A stretch of DNA of 64,000 nucleotides, taken from contig NZ_CAMXCI010000001.1 in the NCBI RefSeq assembly GCF_947179115.1, forward strand, positions 186,001-250,000, read 5' to 3'. A program made the position numbers and the translations under genes. Under the pieces are notes generated by a model. The model worked only from the letters and a program-made list of their open reading frames with translations. It had not been told where the DNA came from and made no database searches. The stretch comes from Commensalibacter papalotli (GTDB lineage Bacteria > Pseudomonadota > Alphaproteobacteria > Acetobacterales > Acetobacteraceae). Below, in pieces: positions 44,080-52,677 of this stretch; position 1 is the stretch's first letter, and each line of letters starts with the position of its first letter.

Positions 44080-45135
44080 TTATTTTGGAAAAATAGTTAA
44101 CCTCTCAGTTTCAGCGACTTTGAAAGTGATTGGAATATAGTTCAAAGAAAGTAAATTAGCGATTGCATTAGCTTGCTGTTGTGAAAAATTCCCTTCAATC
44201 ATTACCCTTCCACCGTATATAGGTGCTCTGATATGTGATGCAAATATAATTTTATTGTTCATAACGGTTGCTATAATTTTATCTACATTTTGGCGTGTAA
44301 TATTATAAAGTTGTTCTTTATTTGAATTATCAAAATTTATATTTACGGAATAACTTTGTAAATACGGGTCGAATTTTGAGTCTGCGTTGATAATAGACTG
44401 ACCGCTCATTAATTGTTGTTTATAGATTGGCAATGAGGTGTGTTGTGAAAATAAAAAAGGTAAAATGATTGTATCAATAGAGGAAGTATTATGAGAAATA
44501 GAATTCTCATTAACAAGATGCAATGTTACATTCCCAACATTTTGAAAAAGGTTTGATAGATTATTTTTATTATCTTCTATTGGTATAATTATGAATTTAT
44601 TAAGCGCCATAGGCAACATTATTGCGTGTATATTATTGATCATCAAAACGTCTTGAATAATCCATTTAGACTTTAAATATAATTCTTTTTTAATGCTTTG
44701 TTTGGGAATTGTTAAAGTCATTTGCAGTTGGTTACCAATTAATTCATTTTTTACCTCTGCATTATTAAGTATATTTTTAGGTAATATTTGTATGATGTTT
44801 AATATATTTGTGGAATCTAGAGCGTTTTTGTAAAAAATAATTAAATCATTATCTTTTTTTGCGATTTCTATATTATGAATAGACCGCTTATCGATTTCAT
44901 TTTGGAGCTGTAGAGAAATTTTTGATAATTTATAATCAATAACTTTGTCCATATTGGCTTCGATGATGAAATATTTTTTAGCAGTCAAAATATTTATAAG
45001 ATTGTTTGGATAAGAAGCTAGATCAGAGAGAACACTATGAATGCAATTTGGTTTTGCTTGAACTGATTTCGTATAACCTAGGTTTGTAATAAAGAGAAAA
45101 ATACTTACACAATAAAGAAAGATATTTTTATTCAT
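44080..45135 (-). CDS. Secreted SecD P1-domain-like protein without translocase membrane domain
   Basis: From the ATG at 45135 the protein has a signal peptide (1-27, ending KSVQA) and about 325 mature residues. The C-terminal part reads YSVNINFDNSNKEQLYNITR and later MNNKIIFASHIRAPIYGG, MIEGNFSQQQANAIANLLS and ITFKVAETERL. These follow, in order, the end of the SecD P1 domain (compare FQFDTAGAQAF, LDNQVITAPVIR, ITGGFTAQKATDLALMLRS and LKVVEERTI in the secD of this window). The earlier part also parallels P1 (NLFQNVGNVTLHLVNEN against KLLGTTAKMTFHLLDES). It stops where SecD's membrane domain would begin. ATGs at 45153 and 45162 are possible starts. The gene converges on the repeat-Hint gene. 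Function unknown. Confidence 0.78.
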   Translation of the reverse strand: MNKNIFLYCVSIFLFITNLGYTKSVQAKPNCIHSVLSDLASYPNNLINILTAKKYFIIEANMDKVIDYKLSKISLQLQNEIDKRSIHNIEIAKKDNDLIIFYKNALDSTNILNIIQILPKNILNNAEVKNELIGNQLQMTLTIPKQSIKKELYLKSKWIIQDVLMINNIHAIMLPMALNKFIIIPIEDNKNNLSNLFQNVGNVTLHLVNENSISHNTSSIDTIILPFLFSQHTSLPIYKQQLMSGQSIINADSKFDPYLQSYSVNINFDNSNKEQLYNITRQNVDKIIATVMNNKIIFASHIRAPIYGGRVMIEGNFSQQQANAIANLLSLNYIPITFKVAETERLTIFPK

Positions 45136-45212
45136 CTTGAGGTATGTCATCATTATTTTCATATAGCTATTAATTTCAACAAAGAAACATTTTTAAACTA
45201 AAAGAGTGCAGC

Positions 45213-46211
45213 ATGAAAGAAAAAACAATATTACGAGTAGGGCTTGTTGGCGCAGGATATTTTGGACGGTTTCATGCATTAAAAACGGCCGCCTCTCAAC
45301 GTGAAGCGTTGGTTGGTGTTTATGACCCTGTTGTTGAAAATGCTGAACGAGTAGGCAAAGAGGCAGGTGGTGCACCTTACATGCCTTTGGATAAGCTGTT
45401 GGATCAATGCGAGGCTCTGATTATTGCGGCTCCTGCCGAGGAGCATTATAAACTTGCAGTTCAAGCTATTCAGGCAGGCAAACATGTTTTAATCGAAAAA
45501 CCCATTGCTTCCACCCTAGTACAGGCTGATCATTTAATTGAGCTTTCTGAAAAGGCGGGTATTGTTTTACAAGTTGGACATTTATTGCGTTATTCCGCTG
45601 AACAAAAAGCGATTAGTGAACGGATCAAACGTCCTCTTTATATTGAAACAACCCGTATTGCACCGTTTAAGCCTCGTGGAGTAGATGTTTCTGTGGTTTT
45701 GGATTTGATGATTCATGATTTGGATTTGGTGATGGCAATTGTAAATTCTCCGATAGATAAAGTCGATGCATTGGGGGCTGCGGTAACTTCCGAATTCGAA
45801 GATATCGCAAATGCAAGGGTGACTTTTGTCAATGGGTGCGTTGCCACAATTGCAGCCAGTCGGATTTCCTTAAAAACTGAACGTAAAATGAGAATTTTCT
45901 CTGAAGAAGGTTATTTATCAGCGGACTTTATGGAAAAACAATTGGTCATGATTGGTCGAGAAAAAGGCTTGCCTCTGCCTGGCACGAATGGGTTCAGACG
46001 CGAAGCAGTTAAATGGAAAGATCACGATAATTTAGAACAAGAACACGCCGCCTTTGCTGCGTCTTGCCTCGATGGCGCACCTGTGATTGTCGATGCGGTG
46101 GCTGGACGAAATGCGTTGGAGGCTGCCTTGGCAGTGATTAATAGTGTGAAAGAGTCAAGAGAGCGGATGCAAGCATCAGGGTTGTTAAGCCCGAAGAAGA
46201 TGAGTTTTTGA
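45213..46211 (+). CDS. Gfo/Idh/MocA family oxidoreductase
   Basis: This NAD(P)-dependent oxidoreductase family acts on sugars and sugar nucleotides. The Rossmann domain starts LRVGLVGAGYFGRFH (about residues 7-21), EKPIAS (about 95-100) is the family's catalytic Lys motif, and DLMIHDLDLVMAI with its conserved His-Asp lies near residue 170. Length is 332 residues. The middle (EDIANARVTFVNGCVATIAASR) resembles GnnA-type UDP-GlcNAc 3-dehydrogenases of lipid A synthesis, but I see no GnnB aminotransferase here. The substrate is therefore not assigned. It converges with arsH. Confidence 0.85.
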   Translation: MKEKTILRVGLVGAGYFGRFHALKTAASQREALVGVYDPVVENAERVGKEAGGAPYMPLDKLLDQCEALIIAAPAEEHYKLAVQAIQAGKHVLIEKPIASTLVQADHLIELSEKAGIVLQVGHLLRYSAEQKAISERIKRPLYIETTRIAPFKPRGVDVSVVLDLMIHDLDLVMAIVNSPIDKVDALGAAVTSEFEDIANARVTFVNGCVATIAASRISLKTERKMRIFSEEGYLSADFMEKQLVMIGREKGLPLPGTNGFRREAVKWKDHDNLEQEHAAFAASCLDGAPVIVDAVAGRNALEAALAVINSVKESRERMQASGLLSPKKMSF

Positions 46212-46214
46212 TTT

Positions 46215-46243
46215 TAAATGGAAGAAATTAACCTTTCCATTTA
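46215..46243. terminator. Weak hairpin between oxidoreductase gene and arsH
   Basis: Nine-base arms (46215-46223 and 46235-46243) with an 11-base loop, starting four bases after the oxidoreductase stop. There is no clear U tract on either side, so termination is uncertain. Confidence 0.35.
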
Positions 46244-46260
46244 AAAGATAGGTTGATGAG

Positions 46261-46965
46261 CTATATTTCTTTCTGATTAACTCGTTTTGACAATTCTTCT
46301 GCACTTTCGATGCGTTCAGAATAGCGGTTGGTTAAATAATCACTTTGTCCTCTGGTTAGTAATGTGAATTTATAGAGTTCTTCCATCACATCGACGATAC
46401 GATTATAATAAGGAGATGGTTTCATACGGTCTTGCTCATCAAATTCTAAAAAAGCTTTGGGAACAGAGGATTGATTAGGAATAGTAATCATCCTCATCCA
46501 TCGTCCCAAAATACGCATTTGATTCACGGTATTAAAGGATTGTGATCCACCACAAACTTGCATTAATGCCAAGGTCTTGCCTTGAGTATTTCGAATAGTT
46601 CCCGCAGCTAATGGGATCCAATCAATTTGAGCTTTAAAAATAGAGCTCATTGAGCCATGGCGTTCGGGAGAACACCATACCATGCTCTCTGACCATGCTA
46701 ATAATTCATAAAGTTCTTTGACTTTTGGATGAGTATTTTTGGCGTTTTCGGGCAAAGGCAATCCTTTGGGATGAAATATTTTTACCTCACCACCAAGATA
46801 TTCTAGAATTCGGCCTGCTTCTTGTACTGTCAATCGACTATAAGATTTCTCACGATTAGACCCATAAAGTAATAAAAAACGTGGTGGATGGGTTAAGTTT
46901 TTAGCTTGCACTTTGTCAAAAGAAGGTTTTTCAATTTGTTCTATATGAATATTTGGAAGAATCAT
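46261..46965 (-). CDS. arsH: Arsenical resistance protein ArsH
   Basis: ArsH is an FMN-dependent, NADPH-using enzyme that oxidises trivalent organoarsenicals. The flavodoxin-like fold starts with the phosphate-binding loop LLLYGSNREKSYSR, and ERHGSMSSIFKAQIDWIP is strongly conserved in the family. Length is 234 residues. Its start overlaps the acr3 stop by four bases, so it is translationally coupled as the last gene of arsR-acr3-arsH. Confidence 0.95.
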   Translation of the reverse strand: MILPNIHIEQIEKPSFDKVQAKNLTHPPRFLLLYGSNREKSYSRLTVQEAGRILEYLGGEVKIFHPKGLPLPENAKNTHPKVKELYELLAWSESMVWCSPERHGSMSSIFKAQIDWIPLAAGTIRNTQGKTLALMQVCGGSQSFNTVNQMRILGRWMRMITIPNQSSVPKAFLEFDEQDRMKPSPYYNRIVDVMEELYKFTLLTRGQSDYLTNRYSERIESAEELSKRVNQKEI

Positions 46966-48011
46966 GCGGATTGTTCTTTCTTAAAATATTTGCGGTTAAA
47001 GCTTAACGCAACATTTACTAATAAAATCAAAGCTGGTACTTCGACCAAAGGGCCAATGACGGTTGTAAATGCAACGGGTGAGTTGAGCCCAAATGTTGCA
47101 ATTGCAACAGCCAAAGCAAGTTCAAAATTATTCCCTGCTGCGGTAAAGGAAATTGAGGTCGTAATGGGATATGTATTGCCCATCCATTTGCTGATAAAAA
47201 AGCTAATCATAAACATCAGCACAAAATAAATAATCAGAGGAACAGCAATTTTAATGACATCTAAAGGTAAATGAACGATATCGTTGCCTTTAAGGGAAAA
47301 CATCGCAATAATTGTTAATAACAGTGCAATCAGGCTAATAGGGCTGATTTTTGGTAAGAATTGATCTTGATACCAATTAGCACCTTTTATATGGATGAAG
47401 ATAACTCTGGTTAAAAAGCCTAATAAAAAGGGAATACCTAGATAGATCAATACAGAATGGGTTACTAACCAAAAATCAATATAAATAACTTCTGATTTAA
47501 TTCCCAAAAATGGAGGAAGGTAGGTTAAAAAGAACCATGCATATGTGCTGAAAAATAGAATTTGGAAAATACTATTAAAAGCAACCAAGGCTGCTACATA
47601 TTGATTATCTCCTTTTGCTAAATCATTCCAAACCAATACCATCGCAATACATCTGGCCAACCCGATCAGGATTAATCCTGTCATATATTCATAGTTATAA
47701 CGTAAAAATATAAATGCCAGCACAAACATTAAACACGGCGCAATAATCCAATTTAAAATTAAAGATAAAGTTAGTGTTCGTTTATCTTTAAATATTTTTG
47801 GTAGAGTTGCATAATTGATTTTAGCCAGCGGTGGATATATCATTAAAATTAATCCGATAGCAATTGGAATATTGACATTATGAACGCTAGATTGGTTTAA
47901 AAATTGTGGAATTTGTGGAATAAAATTTCCAATTGTAATGCCGATCGCCATGGCAATAAAAATCCATAGCGTCAGGTTGCGATCTAAAAAAGAGAGTTTT
48001 GATTGGGACAT
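46962..48011 (-). CDS. Arsenite efflux transporter, ACR3 family
   Basis: ACR3 (often named ArsB) exports arsenite from the cytoplasm. Ten membrane segments are expected and about that many hydrophobic stretches are visible. The conserved Cys of the fourth segment is Cys93 in NWIIAPCLMF, and a later segment carries the conserved Glu in NNFELALAVA. I chose the ATG at 48011, eight bases after the arsR stop, giving 349 residues, the normal length. A longer frame to 48104 overlaps arsR. No arsC reductase gene is present in the window. Confidence 0.94.
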   Translation of the reverse strand: MSQSKLSFLDRNLTLWIFIAMAIGITIGNFIPQIPQFLNQSSVHNVNIPIAIGLILMIYPPLAKINYATLPKIFKDKRTLTLSLILNWIIAPCLMFVLAFIFLRYNYEYMTGLILIGLARCIAMVLVWNDLAKGDNQYVAALVAFNSIFQILFFSTYAWFFLTYLPPFLGIKSEVIYIDFWLVTHSVLIYLGIPFLLGFLTRVIFIHIKGANWYQDQFLPKISPISLIALLLTIIAMFSLKGNDIVHLPLDVIKIAVPLIIYFVLMFMISFFISKWMGNTYPITTSISFTAAGNNFELALAVAIATFGLNSPVAFTTVIGPLVEVPALILLVNVALSFNRKYFKKEQSA

Positions 48012-48019
48012 ATTGCTTT

Positions 48020-48295
48020 TTATGCTAAGGGATGGTGGGAAAGAGTGGTTAAAATTTCTTTTGCCCAAATGGGAAGGTCTGGATTTAAACGATAATATAC
48101 CCATTGACCTTGGCGTTGATCCAGCAAGATCGCATGAGTTCGAAGTAATGCTAGATGACGAGAAATCTTTGGTTGGCTAAATGCCAGTTGCTCTGTGAAT
48201 TCGCAAACGCAAATATTACTCTTGCTGATTACCATTTTTATGATTTGCAAACGAGTAGGGTCAGAAAGACATTTGAAGAAATCTGTTTGGTTCAT
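48020..48295 (-). CDS. arsR: ArsR-family metalloregulator
   Basis: ArsR represses the ars operon and releases DNA when arsenite binds. The winged helix-turn-helix core is LSDPTRLQIIKMV through FSQPKISRHLALLR. The metal-binding Cys pair is Cys29 and Cys31 in NICVCEF, matching the classical ELCVCDL motif. The ATG at 48295 has AAAGGAT upstream and gives 91 residues. A longer frame from 48349 runs back through the operator repeat and is unlikely. First gene of arsR-acr3-arsH. Confidence 0.95.
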   Translation of the reverse strand: MNQTDFFKCLSDPTRLQIIKMVISKSNICVCEFTEQLAFSQPKISRHLALLRTHAILLDQRQGQWVYYRLNPDLPIWAKEILTTLSHHPLA

Positions 48296-48312
48296 TGATA
48301 TATCCTTTAATA

Positions 48313-48348
48313 TGAATATATATATATACGAATAATCATATATATTCA
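48313..48348 (-). promoter_or_regulatory. Candidate ArsR operator
   Basis: A perfect ten-base inverted repeat, TGAATATATA and TATATATTCA (48313-48322 and 48339-48348), separated by 16 bases, lies 17 bases upstream of arsR. Dyads of this kind, rich in TGAA/TTCA ends, bind ArsR/SmtB repressors. The AT repeats inside make chance matches easier. Confidence 0.5.
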
Positions 48349-48390
48349 ATCACAAAATCACTTTCTGATTTAGAGGCATTTTAAATAAGA

Positions 48391-50196
48391 TTAACTTTGC
48401 TTCAATTCTTCTTGTAACATTTCCAACTCCAACCAACGTTCTTCCATCTGATGATGTTCTTGATGGGCTTTGGTCAGTTGCTCTGTGAATTTATGGAAAG
48501 ATTTTGGATCTTTTTCATAAAGAACAGGATCAGCTAGTTTTTCATTGAGTAACGCAATCTGAGTATCTATTTTTTCTATTTTTTCAGGTAAATGATCTAG
48601 CTCATATTGATCTTTATAAGAGAGTTTCTGTGTCTTGCTTTTGACTGGCTTGCCAGAATTATCAGCTTTAGAGGCAGCTTTTTTAACAACTTCCTCTTCT
48701 TTCTGGCTTTGTTTACGCAGTGCCATCATGTCTGAGTAACCACCAGCATATTCAAGCCATTCGCCATTTCCATTGGCTATCAAAGTCGAGGTTGCCACGC
48801 GATCCAAGAAATCACGGTCATGGCTAACAACCAGAACAGTGCCAGGATAGGATGCAAGCAGTTCTTGTAATAAATCCAAAGTTTCCAAATCCAGATCATT
48901 GGTCGGTTCATCAAGAATTAAAACGTTAGAGGGTTTTGCTAGTGCACATGCCAAAAGTAACCGAGCTTTTTCCCCACCAGATAATGCATGAACAGGTGTT
49001 TTGGCTTGCTCTGGGTTAAACATGAATTCTTTCATATAACCTACGACATGTTTTTTTTCATCTCCAATTTGAACATAATCTCCACTGCCACTGGTCATTG
49101 TATCCGCAAGCGTTTTATTGGGGTCTAATAATTTGCGTTGTTGATCTAATGTATTGACCTCAAGGTTTGCCCCAATTTTAATTTCCCCACTATCGGGGGT
49201 TTCTAAGCCTGTTAAAAGGCGTAAAAGAGTTGTCTTGCCTGCACCATTCGGGCCAACAATTCCCAAACGATCTCCACGCAAAACACGCAGATCAAGGTTT
49301 TGAACAATGACCTGATCACCATAGGCTTTGTTGATTTGCTCTGCCACTACCACCAATTTTCCTGAAATATCTGCTTGAGTAGCTTGCATAGAAGTCATAG
49401 ACGGGTTTTTAACAATCTCTTGGCGTTTCGTGCGTAAGTCAGCCAGCTCTGCCATCCGGCGAACATTGCGTTTTCGACGAGCCGTAACACCATAACGAAC
49501 CCAGTGTTCTTCTCTAACAATTTGACGGTTGAGTTTATGTTGCTCAAGGGCTTCTTGTTCAAAGAATTCTTCTTTCCATTGTTCAAATTGCGAGAATTTT
49601 TGCTCTAATTGTCGCGTTTGTCCTCGATCTAACCAAATAATACCATTCGCTATATTTTCCAAAAAGCGACGATCATGGCTGATGATAATCATAGCCGATG
49701 ATAGTGATTTTAATTCAGCTTCCAACCACTCAATTGCAGGGAGATCTAAATGGTTCGTAGGTTCGTCCAACAATAATAAATCGGGTTTAGGAGCCAATGC
49801 TTTGGCCAAAGCACAACGGCGAGCTTCCCCACCTGATAAATGTTTTGGATTTTCGGTGCCATCTAGCCCCAGCGCATCAAGTAAAATTCGTGCACGATAA
49901 TGATCTTCATGGTCAGGTAACACAGAACACACATAGTCTAATGTCGTATTAAATCCCGAGAGGTCTGGCTCTTGTGTTAAATATTGCACAGACGTCCCAG
50001 GTTGTAAAAAGATACTGCCAGAATCAGCATGTTGCTGTCCTGTTGTAATTTTTAATAAAGTTGATTTTCCAGACCCATTACGTCCCACTAAACACACACG
50101 CTCTCCTGCGCTAAGGCTGAAGCTTGCATTATCGATAAGCGGTTTTCCCCCAAGGGTAAAAGAAACATCTTGTAGCAAAAGAATAGGTGTGGACAT
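48391..50196 (-). CDS. uup: ABC-F family ATPase, Uup-type
   Basis: Uup is a soluble ABC-F ATPase thought to act on ribosomes or on replication intermediates. Two ABC domains (about residues 1-240 and 300-515) show Walker A GRNGSGKST and GPNGAGKTT, signatures LSGGEARR and LSGGEKAR, and Walker B LLLLDEPTNHLD and LILDEPTNDLD. The linker with basic helices lies between them. A Lys/Glu-rich coiled coil (about 530-601), the Uup C-terminal domain, ends the protein. It follows the acyltransferase gene by 64 bases on the same strand. Confidence 0.93.
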   Translation of the reverse strand: MSTPILLLQDVSFTLGGKPLIDNASFSLSAGERVCLVGRNGSGKSTLLKITTGQQHADSGSIFLQPGTSVQYLTQEPDLSGFNTTLDYVCSVLPDHEDHYRARILLDALGLDGTENPKHLSGGEARRCALAKALAPKPDLLLLDEPTNHLDLPAIEWLEAELKSLSSAMIIISHDRRFLENIANGIIWLDRGQTRQLEQKFSQFEQWKEEFFEQEALEQHKLNRQIVREEHWVRYGVTARRKRNVRRMAELADLRTKRQEIVKNPSMTSMQATQADISGKLVVVAEQINKAYGDQVIVQNLDLRVLRGDRLGIVGPNGAGKTTLLRLLTGLETPDSGEIKIGANLEVNTLDQQRKLLDPNKTLADTMTSGSGDYVQIGDEKKHVVGYMKEFMFNPEQAKTPVHALSGGEKARLLLACALAKPSNVLILDEPTNDLDLETLDLLQELLASYPGTVLVVSHDRDFLDRVATSTLIANGNGEWLEYAGGYSDMMALRKQSQKEEEVVKKAASKADNSGKPVKSKTQKLSYKDQYELDHLPEKIEKIDTQIALLNEKLADPVLYEKDPKSFHKFTEQLTKAHQEHHQMEERWLELEMLQEELKQS

Positions 50197-50260
50197 AATG
50201 AATAGAACCTAATGTCAGATATTATATTTTTAATATAGTAAAAAGTTTATATTGAAATAT

Positions 50261-51361
50261 TTAATTTCCAACTTTGTTTTTTGATAGTATTTTAAAAGAA
50301 AGTCGTTGAGAGTAATGAATGCTGGGGCGCTCAATCATATAATAGCTCAATATACTAATTAAAATAGTTGTTATTATTTCTATAATAGAATGATAAATAA
50401 TTGGTAAATGTTGATAGAAGTTTAACTTAAGATTTATTAGAAGACTTAGTCCTATTATCGGAAAATGCCATAAATAAATAGAGTAAGATATATCACCAAG
50501 TTTTTTTAGAGATGTTGGTATATATATTTTATTATGATATTCTAATCCAACAAAACCATATAAGAGCAATGCTGAACCAAATCCATTCAAATATACAATC
50601 TCCCAATATCCAAGGTAAGCGTGTTTAGGAACATTTACATAAGCATTTGATGCACCAATAAGAATTACTATTGCTCCAAATGTAATACTTATATATTTAT
50701 CATAGAAAACATTTTTTCTTCTAATTAAAATAGGTAAAAGTAAGCCTCCTATAAAAAACTCTAAGACTCTGGGGTCTGTCATAGTATAATAATTAAAAGT
50801 GAATATATTATTATGATGGAGGATTATAAATATAAAAAGAATTCCTCCCCAACATAATAAAAATTGAATGAAGTATTTTTTGTTAAAAAAACATAAAAAT
50901 AAGAATACACCCAAGTAGAAAAAAACTTCAAAAGAAAGAGTCCATGCTACGCCTAAAAATGGATAAATATGTGCTAATAATAATATAACTTTGAAATCAT
51001 ATAATTTTTGAAATTCAATACCGCGATAACCGATTAGAAATGTTATGTAAGCAGCTACAGATATAGTAATCCAAAAAAGAGGATAAATTCTGAAAAATCT
51101 TTTAATTAAAAAACAAAAAGCATTCTTAAAGGAGCACTCATTTGTTTTAAAAATTAACAAAGTTATAATAAATCCACTAATAATAAAAAATAAATCAACA
51201 CCCCAATTACCAATAGATATAAAGATACGTCCTAATTCCGCAATGATAGAGTGGGTATTTTCATTAGATCCAATTTTAGATGTGATGCAGTGTACACAGC
51301 ATATTAATAAAGCAGCGATACCACGAAGTGCCTGTATGCTATTAAAAGTTTGTTTTGTCAT
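50261..51361 (-). CDS. Acyltransferase-3 family membrane protein (OafA-like)
   Basis: Acyltransferase-3 proteins move acetyl or other acyl groups onto surface sugars across the inner membrane. The N-terminal motif is SIQALRGIAALLICCVH with the catalytic-type His at residue 19, followed by NWGVDLFFIISGFIITLLIF. About ten membrane segments run to the C-terminus and ISYSIYLWHFPIIGLSL is another hallmark. Length is 366 residues, without a C-terminal SGNH domain. It lies 15 bases after the third WAEEG-type membrane protein and probably completes the same pathway. Confidence 0.92.
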   Translation of the reverse strand: MTKQTFNSIQALRGIAALLICCVHCITSKIGSNENTHSIIAELGRIFISIGNWGVDLFFIISGFIITLLIFKTNECSFKNAFCFLIKRFFRIYPLFWITISVAAYITFLIGYRGIEFQKLYDFKVILLLAHIYPFLGVAWTLSFEVFFYLGVFLFLCFFNKKYFIQFLLCWGGILFIFIILHHNNIFTFNYYTMTDPRVLEFFIGGLLLPILIRRKNVFYDKYISITFGAIVILIGASNAYVNVPKHAYLGYWEIVYLNGFGSALLLYGFVGLEYHNKIYIPTSLKKLGDISYSIYLWHFPIIGLSLLINLKLNFYQHLPIIYHSIIEIITTILISILSYYMIERPSIHYSQRLSFKILSKNKVGN

Positions 51362-51376
51362 TTCTAGGTCTTTTGA

Positions 51377-52642
51377 TTATTTTTTTACAGGAAGTTTTAT
51401 TTGGATCCAATTAGAAGGCCATATTTGGAAAGTGTAGTCTGGATCTTTTTTCCATAATGCTACTTGCTGTTGCCAAGATAAGTAATTTTTAGGTGCTTTG
51501 ACAATGAATGCTGGTTGTGTAAAAAAATGAATTCCACCAATAAAAATTAACCAACAAATAATTGTTTTGCCAATTTTTCGTCTTGCGTTAGGTAAATGAT
51601 ATGTTATGTAAACAAGCATAATACATAATAAAGATTGGCTGATAAATACGTAACGTTGATTAGCGAATGGAACTAAAAAGCTATTTCTATCCCCGATTGA
51701 TCCGATAATAGAAATGCAAAAAAGTGTTAAAGCCGCTAGGAAAAGGAATATAGCGGATCTTGTCGTTGCGTTTTTATAAAAAATATAAATTATACCTGTG
51801 ATGAATAAAGCCACAATGACACAAGGGAATACGAATGCATATAGATCATGCATATGATCATGTAAAAACGCCATATATGGCACTGTGTAGGAATTATTAC
51901 CTAAAAAGGGAATATATAGTTCATGAATAAAGAAAATATTCAAAAAATCACTTACAAAGAACGCATGAAGGCGACCGTCTACTTTCTCATAGAAGAAAAA
52001 ATACTGTATTAAACAACTGAGTAATAAAATTGAAAATTGTTCAATCCGAAGTTTATTTTTATCGATCCAGCAACGTATCGCATAAATAGGTAAAAGAGCA
52101 AAAACCATTAAACCAGAAAGCCCTGCTAGCAGTAAAATGATTATTTTTAACCATCTTTGATAAGAGTAACTGGGTTGAAGAATGAGGATAACACCACAAG
52201 CCAAAGTTAATTGAAACTGAATATGTAAACTATGTAAAGATGTCTCTGCTGTTTCAGGAACAAAGAGCAGCAATAAAGTTAAAAATAATCTTACTTGAAA
52301 AGAGACAAGCCATTCATCTTTTGCAGTTAAGAGTAAAAACAAAGGTAACAGTTGGAATAAAATTCCAATAATTGTTGTCAAATAAGGTGCATACTCAAAA
52401 GGAATACACCATCTTGCAATCAGGGTGACCCCATTTGTAGAAAGGTTTAAATAGCCAGCAAAAGGATGAAACAATGCTTGTAGAGGAGACATAGTCCAAG
52501 CATTGTAAAAGAAAATATACCCTTCTTCTGCCCAAAAGCGCCCATATAAAAACACGTCTGGTGCACGTAAGCACATTATGATTACAAACAAGAACAATAG
52601 CGCAATGGTTTGGATAGAGCGGTTACGTTTGAATGATGGCAT
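51377..52642 (-). CDS. GT-C-like polytopic membrane protein, paralogue 1 of 3
   Basis: A 421-residue protein with about ten to eleven membrane segments. The first extracytoplasmic loop carries GRFWAEEGYIFFYNAW, with acidic residues Glu39-Glu40. GT-C glycosyltransferases place their catalytic acidic residue in this loop. Other motifs shared with its two neighbours are LFVPETAETSLHSLHIQFQLTLA near the middle and IWPSNW at the C-terminus. It is the last of three tandem copies and lies 35 bases after copy 2. A transferase using a lipid-linked sugar is a reasonable guess, but no family name can be given from sequence alone. Confidence 0.7.
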   Translation of the reverse strand: MPSFKRNRSIQTIALLFLFVIIMCLRAPDVFLYGRFWAEEGYIFFYNAWTMSPLQALFHPFAGYLNLSTNGVTLIARWCIPFEYAPYLTTIIGILFQLLPLFLLLTAKDEWLVSFQVRLFLTLLLLFVPETAETSLHSLHIQFQLTLACGVILILQPSYSYQRWLKIIILLLAGLSGLMVFALLPIYAIRCWIDKNKLRIEQFSILLLSCLIQYFFFYEKVDGRLHAFFVSDFLNIFFIHELYIPFLGNNSYTVPYMAFLHDHMHDLYAFVFPCVIVALFITGIIYIFYKNATTRSAIFLFLAALTLFCISIIGSIGDRNSFLVPFANQRYVFISQSLLCIMLVYITYHLPNARRKIGKTIICWLIFIGGIHFFTQPAFIVKAPKNYLSWQQQVALWKKDPDYTFQIWPSNWIQIKLPVKK

Positions 52643-52677
52643 ATTTAAAGCTTTGAATATGTTTAATGAATATAATT

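Noticed and set aside
45213..46211. Assigning the oxidoreductase as GnnA of lipid A synthesis.
   Set aside because: The resemblance is limited to one stretch, no GnnB gene is present, and the lpx genes lie 40 kb away, so I left the substrate open.
47938..48180. Plus-strand open frame across the acr3-arsR junction.
   Set aside because: It is antisense to two well-supported genes and its product shows no family features.
48301..48345. AT dinucleotide run as a microsatellite.
   Set aside because: It is short, and its flanking symmetry is better explained as an ArsR operator.
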